A DNA stretch of 64,000 bases. Origin: Devosia litorisediminis. Its GTDB lineage: Bacteria; Pseudomonadota; Alphaproteobacteria; Rhizobiales; Devosiaceae. The stretch is from positions 744,001 to 808,000 of the forward strand of contig NZ_JAGXTP010000001.1 of assembly GCF_018334155.1 (NCBI RefSeq), read 5' to 3'. Shown here in pieces: positions 28,331 through 37,289 of the stretch (the first letter of the stretch is position 1; each line of letters opens with the position of its first letter). The notes under the pieces were generated by a model. That model saw only the letters and a list, made by a program, of their open reading frames with translations. It made no database searches and had not been told where the DNA came from. Position numbers and translations under genes: made by a program.

Positions 28331-28765
28331 ATGATGTCGTACAAAGAGATGATGGCCGGTGTGCAATTGGCTGGAGTGGCGCTGGTCGTGGGCTGGCTGG
28401 GTTGGGATGCGGCCAATGGCGGGCTGGTGGATGCCAGCGCGGCCAGCGTGGCCGTCAAGATGCTGTGGGCCGTTGGCGGGCTGGTGGTCTTCAATATTGT
28501 CGGGGCGATCCTGGCGACGATTGTCATTTCGATCATCCAGCGCAGCGAATTCAGGGATGAGCCAAGTGACGAGCGCGATGCGTCGATTTCGGCGCGCAGC
28601 CAGCGCAATAGCGGCTTTGCCACCTCGATTGCGGCAGCGCTGCTGCTGATCCCGCTGGCCATGGGCGCTGACGTGACGCTGGCGGTTTACGGGCTGTTCT
28701 TTGCGCCGCTGCTGGGCGGCACCGTCAATGCCATTTCCGAGCTCGTCTATTACCGGATCGGCTGA
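28331..28765 (+). CDS. Small integral membrane protein
   Basis: A 144-residue protein with four likely membrane helices, at about residues 7-27, 40-65, 95-112 and 117-137, separated by a charged loop ([25 protein letters not shown]). No family recognised with certainty. AAGG lies eight bases before the ATG. Four bases after its stop begins a small XRE regulator, an arrangement seen for small membrane proteins paired with Cro/CI-type repressors. Confidence 0.7.
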   Translation: MMSYKEMMAGVQLAGVALVVGWLGWDAANGGLVDASAASVAVKMLWAVGGLVVFNIVGAILATIVISIIQRSEFRDEPSDERDASISARSQRNSGFATSIAAALLLIPLAMGADVTLAVYGLFFAPLLGGTVNAISELVYYRIG

Positions 28766-28769
28766 CACC

Positions 28770-29006
28770 ATGGGTAAGGGACAGCCAAGCATCACCAACA
28801 CAATCCGCACGCTGCGCTTTCATGCCGGGGAAATGACCCAGGCAGCGCTGGCGGAAAAGGTCGGGGTGACGCGCCAGACCATCGTGGCCATCGAGCAGGG
28901 TCGCTATTCGCCCTCGCTGGAGGTGGCCTTCCGGATCGCGGCAGCCTTCGCGGTGCCGCTGGATCAGGTGTTTCAGTGGGCGCCGCCAGATGGACCTGCG
29001 GCCTAG
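28770..29006 (+). CDS. XRE (Cro/CI) family transcriptional regulator
   Basis: A 78-residue single-domain helix-turn-helix protein: [49 protein letters not shown], with a C-terminal DQVFQW typical of the YozG-type short regulators. It is coupled to the membrane protein gene upstream (4-base gap, weak own ribosome binding site) and probably controls that promoter. Confidence 0.9.
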   Translation: MGKGQPSITNTIRTLRFHAGEMTQAALAEKVGVTRQTIVAIEQGRYSPSLEVAFRIAAAFAVPLDQVFQWAPPDGPAA

Positions 29007-29043
29007 GGCCGAACCGACACAGATATTGAGAAGAGTCAGAACC

Positions 29044-30012
29044 ATGAAAGCTGCAATGCAGAGCCGCTATGGCGGCCCCGAGGTTATTGAAGTGCGCGAC
29101 ATCGCCAAGCCGGTGCCGCAGGAGGATGAAATTCTGGTGCGGGTGGTCGCCACCACGGTGACGCTCGCTGACAGCGCCTTCCGCAAGGCCGATCCGGTGA
29201 TCATCCGGCTGTTTGGCGGATTGTTCCGGCCCAGAATGACCATTCTGGGCGATGCGATTGCCGGCGTGGTCGATGCGGTGGGCAGCAAGGTAACGCGGTT
29301 CAAGATCGGCGATGCAGTCTATGGCTCGGTGGGGCCCAATCTTGGCGGCATGGCAGAATACGTCCGGGTCAAGCAGGACGGTGCCATAGTGCTTGCGCCT
29401 GACGGCGTCGAACTCGCGCCGCTGGCCGGGCTGGCCTCGGGCTATCTGACGGCCATGCCGTTCATCCGCGATGAGGGGCAGGTGAGACCCGGCAGCAAGG
29501 TGCTGATCAACGGCGCTGCGGGCAGCATTGGCGCGGTGGCGGTGCAACTTGCCAAGCATTTCGGAGCCGAAGTGACGGCCGTCGTCAGCGGGCGCAACGC
29601 CGAGATGGTGCAGGCGCTGGGGGCGGATCACGTGATTGACCGGACCCGGCGTGATTTCACCACGGCGCGCGCGGCCTATGACGTGATCTTTGACGCGGTG
29701 GGCAAGTCGAGTTTTGCCAAAAGCCGCGATGCGCTCAAGGCTGACGGGATCTATCTGAGCACAGTGATGAGCTTTGGCATTCTGTGGGACATGCTGGCCA
29801 CCCGCAAGGGGCCCAAGCGCGCCAAGCTGGCCACTACGGGTCTGCGGCCTGAGGCTGACAAGCTCAAGGATCTCGAAGTACTCAATGATCTTCTGGCAGC
29901 GGGCGCAGTGCGGCCGGTGATTGATCGCCGCTTCGCGCTGGCCGCGATTGTCGAGGCGCATCGCTATGTCGATAGCGAAACCAAGGCCGGTGATGTTCTG
30001 GTGACGATGTGA
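29044..30012 (+). CDS. NAD(P)-dependent alcohol dehydrogenase / quinone oxidoreductase family protein
   Basis: A 322-residue medium-chain dehydrogenase/reductase without catalytic zinc ligands: the GroES-like N-terminal domain lacks the Cys/His set, and the cofactor domain has VLINGAAGSIGAVAVQLAKHFGAEVTAV, with the GxxGxxG-like turn for NADPH. This places it near quinone oxidoreductases and zeta-crystallin. Substrate unknown. The ATG at 29044 follows a GA-rich stretch. It may be read from the promoter of the XRE pair (38-base gap). Confidence 0.85.
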   Translation: MKAAMQSRYGGPEVIEVRDIAKPVPQEDEILVRVVATTVTLADSAFRKADPVIIRLFGGLFRPRMTILGDAIAGVVDAVGSKVTRFKIGDAVYGSVGPNLGGMAEYVRVKQDGAIVLAPDGVELAPLAGLASGYLTAMPFIRDEGQVRPGSKVLINGAAGSIGAVAVQLAKHFGAEVTAVVSGRNAEMVQALGADHVIDRTRRDFTTARAAYDVIFDAVGKSSFAKSRDALKADGIYLSTVMSFGILWDMLATRKGPKRAKLATTGLRPEADKLKDLEVLNDLLAAGAVRPVIDRRFALAAIVEAHRYVDSETKAGDVLVTM

Positions 30013-30120
30013 ATTGGCGCCGGAGCGCGCATGGGAAACAGAATCTTAAACGTCGTGGGTCAAAGTAAGCTCTAGTGTACCAACCGGCATGTTGCGCCGG
30101 CACGCGGAGTAGTGGCCTTT

Positions 30121-31119
30121 ATGGGCAAGCGTTCCATGCCCGATACCAGTTCCCAGGCTGGCCCGCATGTCCCCGTCCTGCTGGACGAGGTTCTGGCGGC
30201 GTTCGACCCCATCGCAGGCAAGCGGATTGTCGACGGCACCTTTGGCGCTGGCGGCTATTCGCGCGCCATGCTGGAGGCAGGTGCCACCGTTATCGCCATT
30301 GACCGCGATCCCAGTGTGCAGCCGTTTGCCGATGCGCTGAGCGTCGAATTTGACGATCGGTTCTTCTTTGTGCCGGGAACCTTCTCCCAGCTCGACAGCC
30401 TTGCCGCCGACCATGGCCCGATTGACGGCGTGGTGCTCGATATCGGCGTGTCGTCCATGCAGCTCGATCAGGCCGAGCGCGGCTTTTCCTTCATGCGCGA
30501 TGGGCCACTCGACATGCGCATGAGCGGTAGCGGTGAGAGCGCAGCCGATCTGGTCAACGCGCTGGAAACCGAGCAATTGGCTAATCTGCTCTATGCTTTT
30601 GGTGAAGAGCGCAAATCGCGCCGCATCGCCCAGTTCATCGTGGCGGCGCGCGAAACCAAGCCCATCGAAACGACGCTGGAGCTGGCCCGCATCATTGAAA
30701 AATCCATCGGTCGCAAGCCGGGCGATGCGCATCCGGCGACGCGCTCGTTTCAGGCGCTGCGGATCGCCGTCAATGCCGAGTTCGACCAGCTGGTCGAAGC
30801 GCTGTTTGCTGCCGAGCGTCTGCTCGATGAGGGTGGGCGGCTGGTGGTGGTGAGCTTTCATTCGCTCGAAGACCGCATCGTCAAACGCTTCTTTGATCCC
30901 GAAAAGGGCGGTCCGTCGCAATCGCGACACATGCCGCAGGTGCAGACCGAAGCACGGCGCTGGGTCGAGGTGGCCAAGGCTCGCAAGGCCGGCGAAGCCG
31001 AACTGAGCGGCAATCCACGGGCGCGCTCGGCCGTGTTGCGGGCCGCGACGCGTTCGGATGCTGACAGTCGTCCCGTCAAGTTTGATGGTCTGGGTGTTCC
31101 CAAGGTGCGTGAAGCATGA
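30121..31119 (+). CDS. rsmH: 16S rRNA (cytosine-1402-N4)-methyltransferase RsmH
   Basis: A 332-residue SAM-dependent methyltransferase (formerly MraW) that modifies C1402 in the ribosomal P site. Motifs: HVPVLLDEVL, VDGTFGAGGYSRAML (SAM motif I), VLDIGVSSMQLDQAERGFSF, and VVVSFHSLEDRIVKRFF near the C-terminus. I choose the ATG at 30121; GTG at 30112 lies only two bases after the GGAG. It is the first gene of the division and cell wall cluster. No mraZ gene is present in the 108 bases before it. Confidence 0.96.
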   Translation: MGKRSMPDTSSQAGPHVPVLLDEVLAAFDPIAGKRIVDGTFGAGGYSRAMLEAGATVIAIDRDPSVQPFADALSVEFDDRFFFVPGTFSQLDSLAADHGPIDGVVLDIGVSSMQLDQAERGFSFMRDGPLDMRMSGSGESAADLVNALETEQLANLLYAFGEERKSRRIAQFIVAARETKPIETTLELARIIEKSIGRKPGDAHPATRSFQALRIAVNAEFDQLVEALFAAERLLDEGGRLVVVSFHSLEDRIVKRFFDPEKGGPSQSRHMPQVQTEARRWVEVAKARKAGEAELSGNPRARSAVLRAATRSDADSRPVKFDGLGVPKVREA

Positions 31120-31499
31120 TCCGCAGCCTCAACATCATCCTGATCTTTACCAGCGTGTTCATGCTGGCAGGCGTCTATGCGCTCAAATTCTCCATCGAGA
31201 ACACGGCCAGCGAACGCACGGCGCTGATCGCCCAGATCGATGCGCAGGAGGGCGATCTGTCGCTGCTCAAGGCCGATGAGGCGGTGCTCAACCAGCCCGG
31301 CCATATCGAGCCGATCATTCAGCGGCATGCTGCAGCACTGGGCGTGGAGCCGGTCAAGCAGGAGCAGTTCGGCGCTTTTGCCGATCTGCCCATGCGTCCG
31401 GTCAAGCCCAACAGCGCCGCCATGGATTCCCTGTTCACCGCGCTTGAAGCCGGTATCGACCCGATCGACGCGATCCTGGAACTGGAGGGCATCGAATAA
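31116..31499 (+). CDS. ftsL: Cell division protein FtsL
   Basis: A 127-residue bitopic membrane protein: one N-terminal helix (about residues 4-23, SLNIILIFTSVFMLAGVYAL) followed by a periplasmic coiled coil (about 28-70) and a polar tail. FtsL forms a complex with FtsB and FtsQ and helps activate FtsWI. Sequence conservation is low in this family, so the call rests on topology and position between rsmH and ftsI. The ATG overlaps the rsmH stop (ATGA). Confidence 0.85.
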   Translation: MIRSLNIILIFTSVFMLAGVYALKFSIENTASERTALIAQIDAQEGDLSLLKADEAVLNQPGHIEPIIQRHAAALGVEPVKQEQFGAFADLPMRPVKPNSAAMDSLFTALEAGIDPIDAILELEGIE

Positions 31500-33208
31500 T
31501 GGCGATCACCGCAGACGGTCACGGCCCAACCATTGCCCTTGATGGCGCGCGCAAGGTGCGCGGCAATCTCACCCAGGCCCGTATTCGTTGGATGATCCTG
31601 GCGCTGGTGCTGGGCTTTGGTCTGGTGGGCGGGCGGCTGATCCAGCTGGGGCTGGTTGAAACCGACTCCACCATTGAAGGTCAGGCGCGCGACGTCATTA
31701 CTGCCACGCGGCCACCGATCCTGGATCGCAATGGTCTGGAAATGGCGGTCGATATCCGGGTGCCGTCGCTGTTTGCCGAGCCGCGCCGGATCATCGATGT
31801 CGAAGAAGCCGTGCGCAAGCTGCGTACCGTGCTGCCTGATCTGAGCGAGGACTGGTTGCGCGACCGGTTGACCGGCGATCAGGGTTTCGTCTGGGTGCAG
31901 CGCGAGCTGTCGCCAGCCATTCAGGACCGGGTGATGCGGCTGGGTATTCCCGGGATTGATTTCATCACCGAGTCCAAGCGCTTTTATCCGGGCATGAGCG
32001 AAGCCTCCCACATTCTGGGTTCGACCAATATCGACAATCAGGGCATTGCCGGCATTGAGCGCCACATGGATGGCGAGGACGTCGCACTGTTGCAGGATCT
32101 GGGTCTGGCGCGCGGCAATGCGCTGGCGCCGGTGGAACTGAGCGTGGACATGCGGGTGCAGCATGTCATGCACGAGCAATTGCTCAATGCCATGGAGCGC
32201 TATTCGGCGATCGCGGCGGCCGGGGTGATGGTGGATATCTATACCGGCGAGGTCATCGCGCTGGCATCGGTGCCTGATTTCAACCCCAATGAGCCAGCGA
32301 CCGCACTGGTCAAGGACAGCTTCAACCGCATCACGGCGGGCATTTTCGAGCCAGGCTCGATCTTCAAGACGGTCACCATGGCGGGGGCGCTCGACAGCGG
32401 TTCGGTCAAGATTACCGATGATTTCGATGCGCGCTTCGGCATTCGCTTTGGCCGTTACACGATCGACGATTTCCACGGCAAGCACCGGGTTCTCAGCCTG
32501 CCGGAGGTGTATAAATACTCCTCCAATATCGGCACGATCCGCATCATGCAGGCCATGGGCAAGGATAATTTCCGGGATTTCCTGACCCGCATGGGCTTTG
32601 ATACGCGCGTGCCGTTCGAACTGCCCGAGATGCGGTTGCCCAGCGTGCCCAAGGAACTCTCCGAAGTGGGGGCCGCCACGGCCTCGTTCGGCCATGGCCT
32701 GTCGGTGTCGCCGCTGCACATGGTCACCGCCTACGCGGCCTTTGTGAACGGCGGTAATTACATCGCCCCAACACTTTACAAGCGTGATGCCGCCGAGGCG
32801 CAGGCGCTGTATCGGCCCGTGCTCAAGCCCGAGACCAGCGCCCAGATCCGTTACCTGATGCGGCTCAATGCGCTGGAGGGTTCGGGCAGCCAGATGAACA
32901 AGGAAGCCCAGGGCTATCGCGTGGGCGGCAAGACCGGCACGGCCGAAAAGGTCGTGGACGGCAAGTACTCGTCCAGCAAGGTTACCAATTTCTTTGGATC
33001 GGCTTTCCCTCTTGATAACCCGCGCTATGCAATGGTGATCATGGTGGATGAGCCCAAGGCCGAAAATGCGCAGACGGGCTCTACCGCTGGCTGGAACGCC
33101 GGCATGGTCACCGGCCGTATTGTACAACGCGTTGCCCCGATGCTGGGTATTGCACCTGATTTCGCCGAGGTTCTCGATGAGAATCTCGTTCCAAAAATAC
33201 TCCGATAG
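31499..33208 (+). CDS. ftsI: Septal peptidoglycan transpeptidase FtsI (PBP3)
   Basis: A 569-residue class B penicillin-binding protein that crosslinks septal peptidoglycan. One N-terminal membrane helix (about residues 33-52), a dimerisation domain, then the transpeptidase domain with all three active-site motifs: SIFK in FEPGSIFKTVT, SSN in YKYSSNIGTIR and KTG in VGGKTGTAEK. The ATG overlaps the ftsL stop (TAATG). Confidence 0.96.
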   Translation: MAITADGHGPTIALDGARKVRGNLTQARIRWMILALVLGFGLVGGRLIQLGLVETDSTIEGQARDVITATRPPILDRNGLEMAVDIRVPSLFAEPRRIIDVEEAVRKLRTVLPDLSEDWLRDRLTGDQGFVWVQRELSPAIQDRVMRLGIPGIDFITESKRFYPGMSEASHILGSTNIDNQGIAGIERHMDGEDVALLQDLGLARGNALAPVELSVDMRVQHVMHEQLLNAMERYSAIAAAGVMVDIYTGEVIALASVPDFNPNEPATALVKDSFNRITAGIFEPGSIFKTVTMAGALDSGSVKITDDFDARFGIRFGRYTIDDFHGKHRVLSLPEVYKYSSNIGTIRIMQAMGKDNFRDFLTRMGFDTRVPFELPEMRLPSVPKELSEVGAATASFGHGLSVSPLHMVTAYAAFVNGGNYIAPTLYKRDAAEAQALYRPVLKPETSAQIRYLMRLNALEGSGSQMNKEAQGYRVGGKTGTAEKVVDGKYSSSKVTNFFGSAFPLDNPRYAMVIMVDEPKAENAQTGSTAGWNAGMVTGRIVQRVAPMLGIAPDFAEVLDENLVPKILR

Positions 33209-33232
33209 ATCGATCCAGAAGGGTTTGTCCCA

Positions 33233-34678
33233 GTGTCACTTAGCGTAACGCAACTGCTCGAAGGCTCCGGTGCCCGCCCCAAAAAGGGCCTGGGCGCAGT
33301 CTTTGGGCTCAATTCAGACAGTCGGCGCATCGAGCCGGGTGACATCTTCTTTGCCCTGCCGGGCCTGAATGTGCATGGCAACCAGTTTGTCGATGACGCG
33401 GTCAAGCGCGGCGCGCTCGCCGTGATCACCGATACCGCACCGGTCGGCGATCCGGGCGTTCCGGTGATCGTGGTCAAGGATGTACGGGCCTCCTACGCCC
33501 GCGCGGCCTCCCGCGTATTCGAGCCGCAGCCCGAAATCACCGTTGCGGTCACCGGCACCAATGGCAAGACCTCGGTCGCTTCGTTTGTGCGCCAGATCTG
33601 GACCTATGCCGGCATCCCTTCGGCGAGCGTCGGAACGCTGGGCGTCGAGACCGCCAACCGTCTGATCCAGGGCAGCCTGACAACGCCGGATTCGCGCACG
33701 CTGCACCAGTCGATGCGCGCGCTCAAGGCGCAGGGCATTGATCATGTGGCACTGGAAGCCTCAAGCCACGGGCTGGATCAGCGGCGTCTGGACGGCATGC
33801 ATTTTGAAGCCGTGGCCTTCACCAATCTCAGCCACGACCATCTCGACTATCACGCCGACATGGATGAATACCGCAACGCCAAGCTGCGCCTTTTCACCGA
33901 CCTGCTGGTCGATAGTGGTCCGGCCGTGGTCAATGTTGATGATCCTGAATATGAGCCGTTCATGTTCGCCGCGCTCAGCGCCGGCGCGACGCTGCTGACC
34001 GTGGGTCGCGAAGGCGCCTATATCGAGGTGCTCTCGATCGAGCCCGAGGGCTATGGCCAGCGCGTTGAAGTGCGTCATGTCGGCGAAAAGCTCAGCTTCC
34101 ATCTGCCGCTGACCGGCGAGTTCCAGGTCTCCAACGCCATTGTGGCGGCGGCGCTGGCCATGTCGAGCGGCGTGGACAAATCCGACGCCTTCCCGGCACT
34201 GAGCGAACTCGTCGGCGCCAAGGGCCGACTGGAATTGGTGGCCGAGCATAATGGCGCGGCGATCTTTATCGATTATTCCCACAAGCCGGTGGCGCTCGAA
34301 ACGGCGCTGAACGTGCTGCGCCCCTATGCGACGGGCAAGCTGCGCGTGGTGTTCGGCGCTGGTGGCGACCGCGACAAGGCCAAGCGCCCGATGATGGGCG
34401 AAGTGGCGCATCGCCTTGCTGACGATCTGATCGTCACCGACGATAATCCGCGCACCGAGGACGCCAAGAAGATCCGGGCCGAGATCATGGCCGCGGCCAA
34501 GGGTGCCAAGGAAATCGGCGATCGGCGTGAAGCGATCACCACTGCCATCAAGTCGCTCAAAAAAGGTGATGTGCTGCTCATTGCAGGCAAGGGCCACGAG
34601 GATTACCAGATCATCGGGACCACCAAACATCACTTCTCCGACCATGAGGTCGTGGCGGAGGCAATCAAGGGGCTGTAA
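33233..34678 (+). CDS. murE: UDP-MurNAc-tripeptide synthetase (MurE)
   Basis: A 481-residue Mur ligase that adds the third amino acid to UDP-MurNAc-L-Ala-D-Glu. ATP-binding TGTNGKTSVASF; central motif FTNLSHDHLDYH; and DDNPRTED in the C-terminal domain, the DNPR signature of meso-diaminopimelate specificity. Start is GTG at 33233 with AAGGG before it, 24 bases after ftsI. Confidence 0.96.
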   Translation: MSLSVTQLLEGSGARPKKGLGAVFGLNSDSRRIEPGDIFFALPGLNVHGNQFVDDAVKRGALAVITDTAPVGDPGVPVIVVKDVRASYARAASRVFEPQPEITVAVTGTNGKTSVASFVRQIWTYAGIPSASVGTLGVETANRLIQGSLTTPDSRTLHQSMRALKAQGIDHVALEASSHGLDQRRLDGMHFEAVAFTNLSHDHLDYHADMDEYRNAKLRLFTDLLVDSGPAVVNVDDPEYEPFMFAALSAGATLLTVGREGAYIEVLSIEPEGYGQRVEVRHVGEKLSFHLPLTGEFQVSNAIVAAALAMSSGVDKSDAFPALSELVGAKGRLELVAEHNGAAIFIDYSHKPVALETALNVLRPYATGKLRVVFGAGGDRDKAKRPMMGEVAHRLADDLIVTDDNPRTEDAKKIRAEIMAAAKGAKEIGDRREAITTAIKSLKKGDVLLIAGKGHEDYQIIGTTKHHFSDHEVVAEAIKGL

Positions 34679-36066
34679 TGCCGACACTGTTCACGGTCGA
34701 CGAGGTTTTGGCCGCCACGCAAGGGCAGGCCGAAGGGCTGACCGGAACCCCGTTTGGTGCGGTCTCCATCGATTCCCGCGAACTGGGCCCCGATGCCCTG
34801 TTCGTCGCCATCAAGGGCGACCGTTTTGACGGGCATGACTTTGTCGATCAGGCGCTGAACAACGGCGCTGCTGCCGCGCTGGTCAGCCGGGGCAGTGGCG
34901 ACCGGCGCATCGTGGTCGATGACGCGCTTGAGGGCCTGCGCGATCTGGCGCGGGCGGCAAGGGCGCGCAGCCGGGCGATCATCGTGGGTGTGACCGGCAG
35001 TGTGGGCAAGACCACCACCAAGGAAGCGATCCGCACGGTGTTCGAGGACGCGGCGGAAACCCACGCCTCGATCAAGAGCTTCAACAATCACTGGGGTGTG
35101 CCGCTAATGCTGGCGCGCCTGCCCGAAAGCGCGCAGTTCGGCGTGTTCGAAATGGGCATGAGCGGACCCTATGAAATCCGGCCGCTGTCGCAATTGGTGC
35201 GGCCCCATATCGCGGTGATCACCACGGTGGCCGCGGCGCATCTGGAGGCTTTCGGCTCGCTGGATGGCATTGCCCGGGCCAAGGCCGAAATCTTTGCCGG
35301 CATTGAGCCGGGGGGCACGGCGGTGCTCAATGCCGATCATCCACAGTTGAATGTGCTGCTCGAGCAGGCGCGGGCCGATGGCATCGGCAATATCGTCACC
35401 TATGGTGAGGCGCGCGGTACGGACTGGCAGATTCTGGAGATCGAGACGGCCGCTGACAAGAGCTTTGCCACCATTGTGCATAACGATGAACGCCATGCTC
35501 TGGTGCTCAACGTGCCGGGCCGCCATATGGTGGCCAATGCCACTGCAGCACTCGCCGTGGCCTATCAGGCGGGTGTGGAAATCGATGTGGCGCTGCGGGC
35601 GCTGGCCGGGTTCGGCCTGCAGGCGGGCAGGGGGCAGCGGCGGCTGCTCGGCCCTGCCGAAAAGCCAGTGCTGCTGATTGACGAAAGCTACAATGCCAAT
35701 ACCGCCTCGATGCGTGCGGCGCTTGATGTGTTCGCGGCCCAGCAGGCCCCCGGCGGACGCAAGGTGGTGGTGCTGGGCGACATGCTTGAGCTGGGCGCGC
35801 AGTCCGCAGCGCTGCATGCGGGGCTGCGCGATGCGGTGCTCGCCTCTGGCGCCGAGCGTATCTATCTGGTGGGGCAGGAGGTGGCCGCGCTGGCCGACGC
35901 GCTGGGCCGGAGCCGTGTGACTGCACACACACACAGTGCCGCGGAGATGGCACCCATTCTGCGCAATGACCTTGCCTATGGCGACGCAGTTATGGTCAAA
36001 GGGTCCAACGGCGTGGGGCTGTCGGATATTGTCGACAAGATCGGTCAGCAGTTCGAAAGCCACTGA
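34678..36066 (+). CDS. murF: UDP-MurNAc-pentapeptide synthetase (MurF)
   Basis: A 462-residue Mur ligase that adds D-Ala-D-Ala to the tripeptide precursor, completing the cytoplasmic pentapeptide. ATP-binding VTGSVGKTTTKEAI, then SFNNHWGVPLMLARLP, EMGMSGPYEI and the C-terminal IDESYNANTASMRAAL typical of MurF. The ATG overlaps the murE stop (TAATG). Confidence 0.96.
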   Translation: MPTLFTVDEVLAATQGQAEGLTGTPFGAVSIDSRELGPDALFVAIKGDRFDGHDFVDQALNNGAAAALVSRGSGDRRIVVDDALEGLRDLARAARARSRAIIVGVTGSVGKTTTKEAIRTVFEDAAETHASIKSFNNHWGVPLMLARLPESAQFGVFEMGMSGPYEIRPLSQLVRPHIAVITTVAAAHLEAFGSLDGIARAKAEIFAGIEPGGTAVLNADHPQLNVLLEQARADGIGNIVTYGEARGTDWQILEIETAADKSFATIVHNDERHALVLNVPGRHMVANATAALAVAYQAGVEIDVALRALAGFGLQAGRGQRRLLGPAEKPVLLIDESYNANTASMRAALDVFAAQQAPGGRKVVVLGDMLELGAQSAALHAGLRDAVLASGAERIYLVGQEVAALADALGRSRVTAHTHSAAEMAPILRNDLAYGDAVMVKGSNGVGLSDIVDKIGQQFESH

Positions 36067-36093
36067 CCCCAGCCATTCAGGACGCTGTCTTTC

Positions 36094-37179
36094 ATGTTGT
36101 ACTTCCTCGGCCAGTTGGGCGATTCACTCACGGCCTTCAACGTCTTTCGCTACATCACCTTCCGCACGGCCGGGGCGGTTATCACCGCGCTGTTCTTCGT
36201 GTTCATGTTTGGTCCGGGGATGATTGCCCTGTTGCGGCTCAAGCAGGGCAAGGGCCAGCCGATCCGTGAAGACGGGCCCGCCGGGCACCTGCTGACCAAG
36301 AAGGGCACGCCCACCATGGGCGGGCTGATGATCCTGTCGGGCGCGGTGTTCTCGACCTTGCTATGGGCCAATCTGGGCAATGGCTATGTCTGGGTGGTGC
36401 TGTTCGTGACGCTGGGCTTTGGCGCCATCGGCTTTTACGACGACTATCTCAAGGTCAAGCGGATGAGCCATCAGGGCTTTGGCAGCAAGCAGCGCCTGCT
36501 GCTTGAAGCGCTGATTGCCTGTATTGCCGCCTTTGCGATTTCGCAGCTCAATTCGGGTGTGTACGGCACCGCGCTGCTGTTTCCCTTCGTCAAGGATCTG
36601 GCCTTCAATCTGGGTTATTTCTATATCCTGTTCGGCGGCTTCGTGGTCGTGGCTGCCGGCAATTCGGTGAACCTGACCGATGGTCTGGATGGTCTGGCCA
36701 TTGTCCCGGTAATGGTCGCTGCTGCCTGTTTCGCGCTGATCGCCTATCTGGTGGGTAGCGTCAATTTCTCGGACTATCTGCTGCTCAACTATGTCCCCGG
36801 CACAGGGGAACTCTCGGTGGTCTGCGGGGCGCTGATTGGCGCGGGGCTGGGCTTTTTGTGGTTCAACGCTCCACCTGCGCAGATCTTCATGGGCGATACC
36901 GGCTCGCTCGCCCTGGGCGGTGCGCTGGGCTCGATTGCCGTGGCGACCAAGCATGAAATCGTGCTGGCCATCATTGGCGGTCTGTTCGTGCTCGAGACAG
37001 TCTCGGTTATCGTGCAGGTGGTCTCGTTCCGGCTGACCGGCAAGCGCGTGTTCCGCATGGCGCCGATCCATCACCATTTCGAGCATCTGGGCTGGACTGA
37101 AAGCCAGGTGGTAATCCGGTTCTGGATCATCAGCTTCGTGCTGGCCCTGATCGGCCTGAGCACCCTCAAGCTGCGCTAA
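36094..37179 (+). CDS. mraY: Phospho-MurNAc-pentapeptide transferase MraY
   Basis: A 361-residue integral membrane enzyme with about ten helices that moves phospho-MurNAc-pentapeptide to undecaprenyl phosphate, forming lipid I. Conserved cytoplasmic motifs: [24 protein letters not shown] (DD pair), [22 protein letters not shown], and MAPIHHHFE (the HHH signature). It starts 28 bases after murF. The next gene in this direction is ftsW; murD, expected here, is absent. Confidence 0.97.
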   Translation: MLYFLGQLGDSLTAFNVFRYITFRTAGAVITALFFVFMFGPGMIALLRLKQGKGQPIREDGPAGHLLTKKGTPTMGGLMILSGAVFSTLLWANLGNGYVWVVLFVTLGFGAIGFYDDYLKVKRMSHQGFGSKQRLLLEALIACIAAFAISQLNSGVYGTALLFPFVKDLAFNLGYFYILFGGFVVVAAGNSVNLTDGLDGLAIVPVMVAAACFALIAYLVGSVNFSDYLLLNYVPGTGELSVVCGALIGAGLGFLWFNAPPAQIFMGDTGSLALGGALGSIAVATKHEIVLAIIGGLFVLETVSVIVQVVSFRLTGKRVFRMAPIHHHFEHLGWTESQVVIRFWIISFVLALIGLSTLKLR

Positions 37180-37248
37180 AAGGCTCGCGTGGTGCGACAG
37201 AGTCGCAAAACGCAAGAACGATTGGGAAATCGGTAACCATCGGCCTGC

Positions 37249-37273
37249 TACAATTCGATATAGTTTGTATCGA
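37249..37273 (+). promoter_or_regulatory. Possible internal promoter and inverted repeat between mraY and ftsW
   Basis: A -10-like TACAAT (37249-37254) is followed at once by an inverted repeat, TCGATA (37255-37260) and TATCGA (37268-37273). No good -35 sits at the right spacing. This is the only sizeable gap in the dcw unit (110 bases) and the place where murD would be expected. Confidence 0.3.
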
Positions 37274-37289
37274 GTAGTCCGGCTTTCCC

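Noticed and set aside
37180..37289. A murD remnant or a MurD domain fused to MraY or FtsW
   Set aside because: Both neighbours have normal length and complete ends, and the gap is too short and shows no Mur ligase motif.
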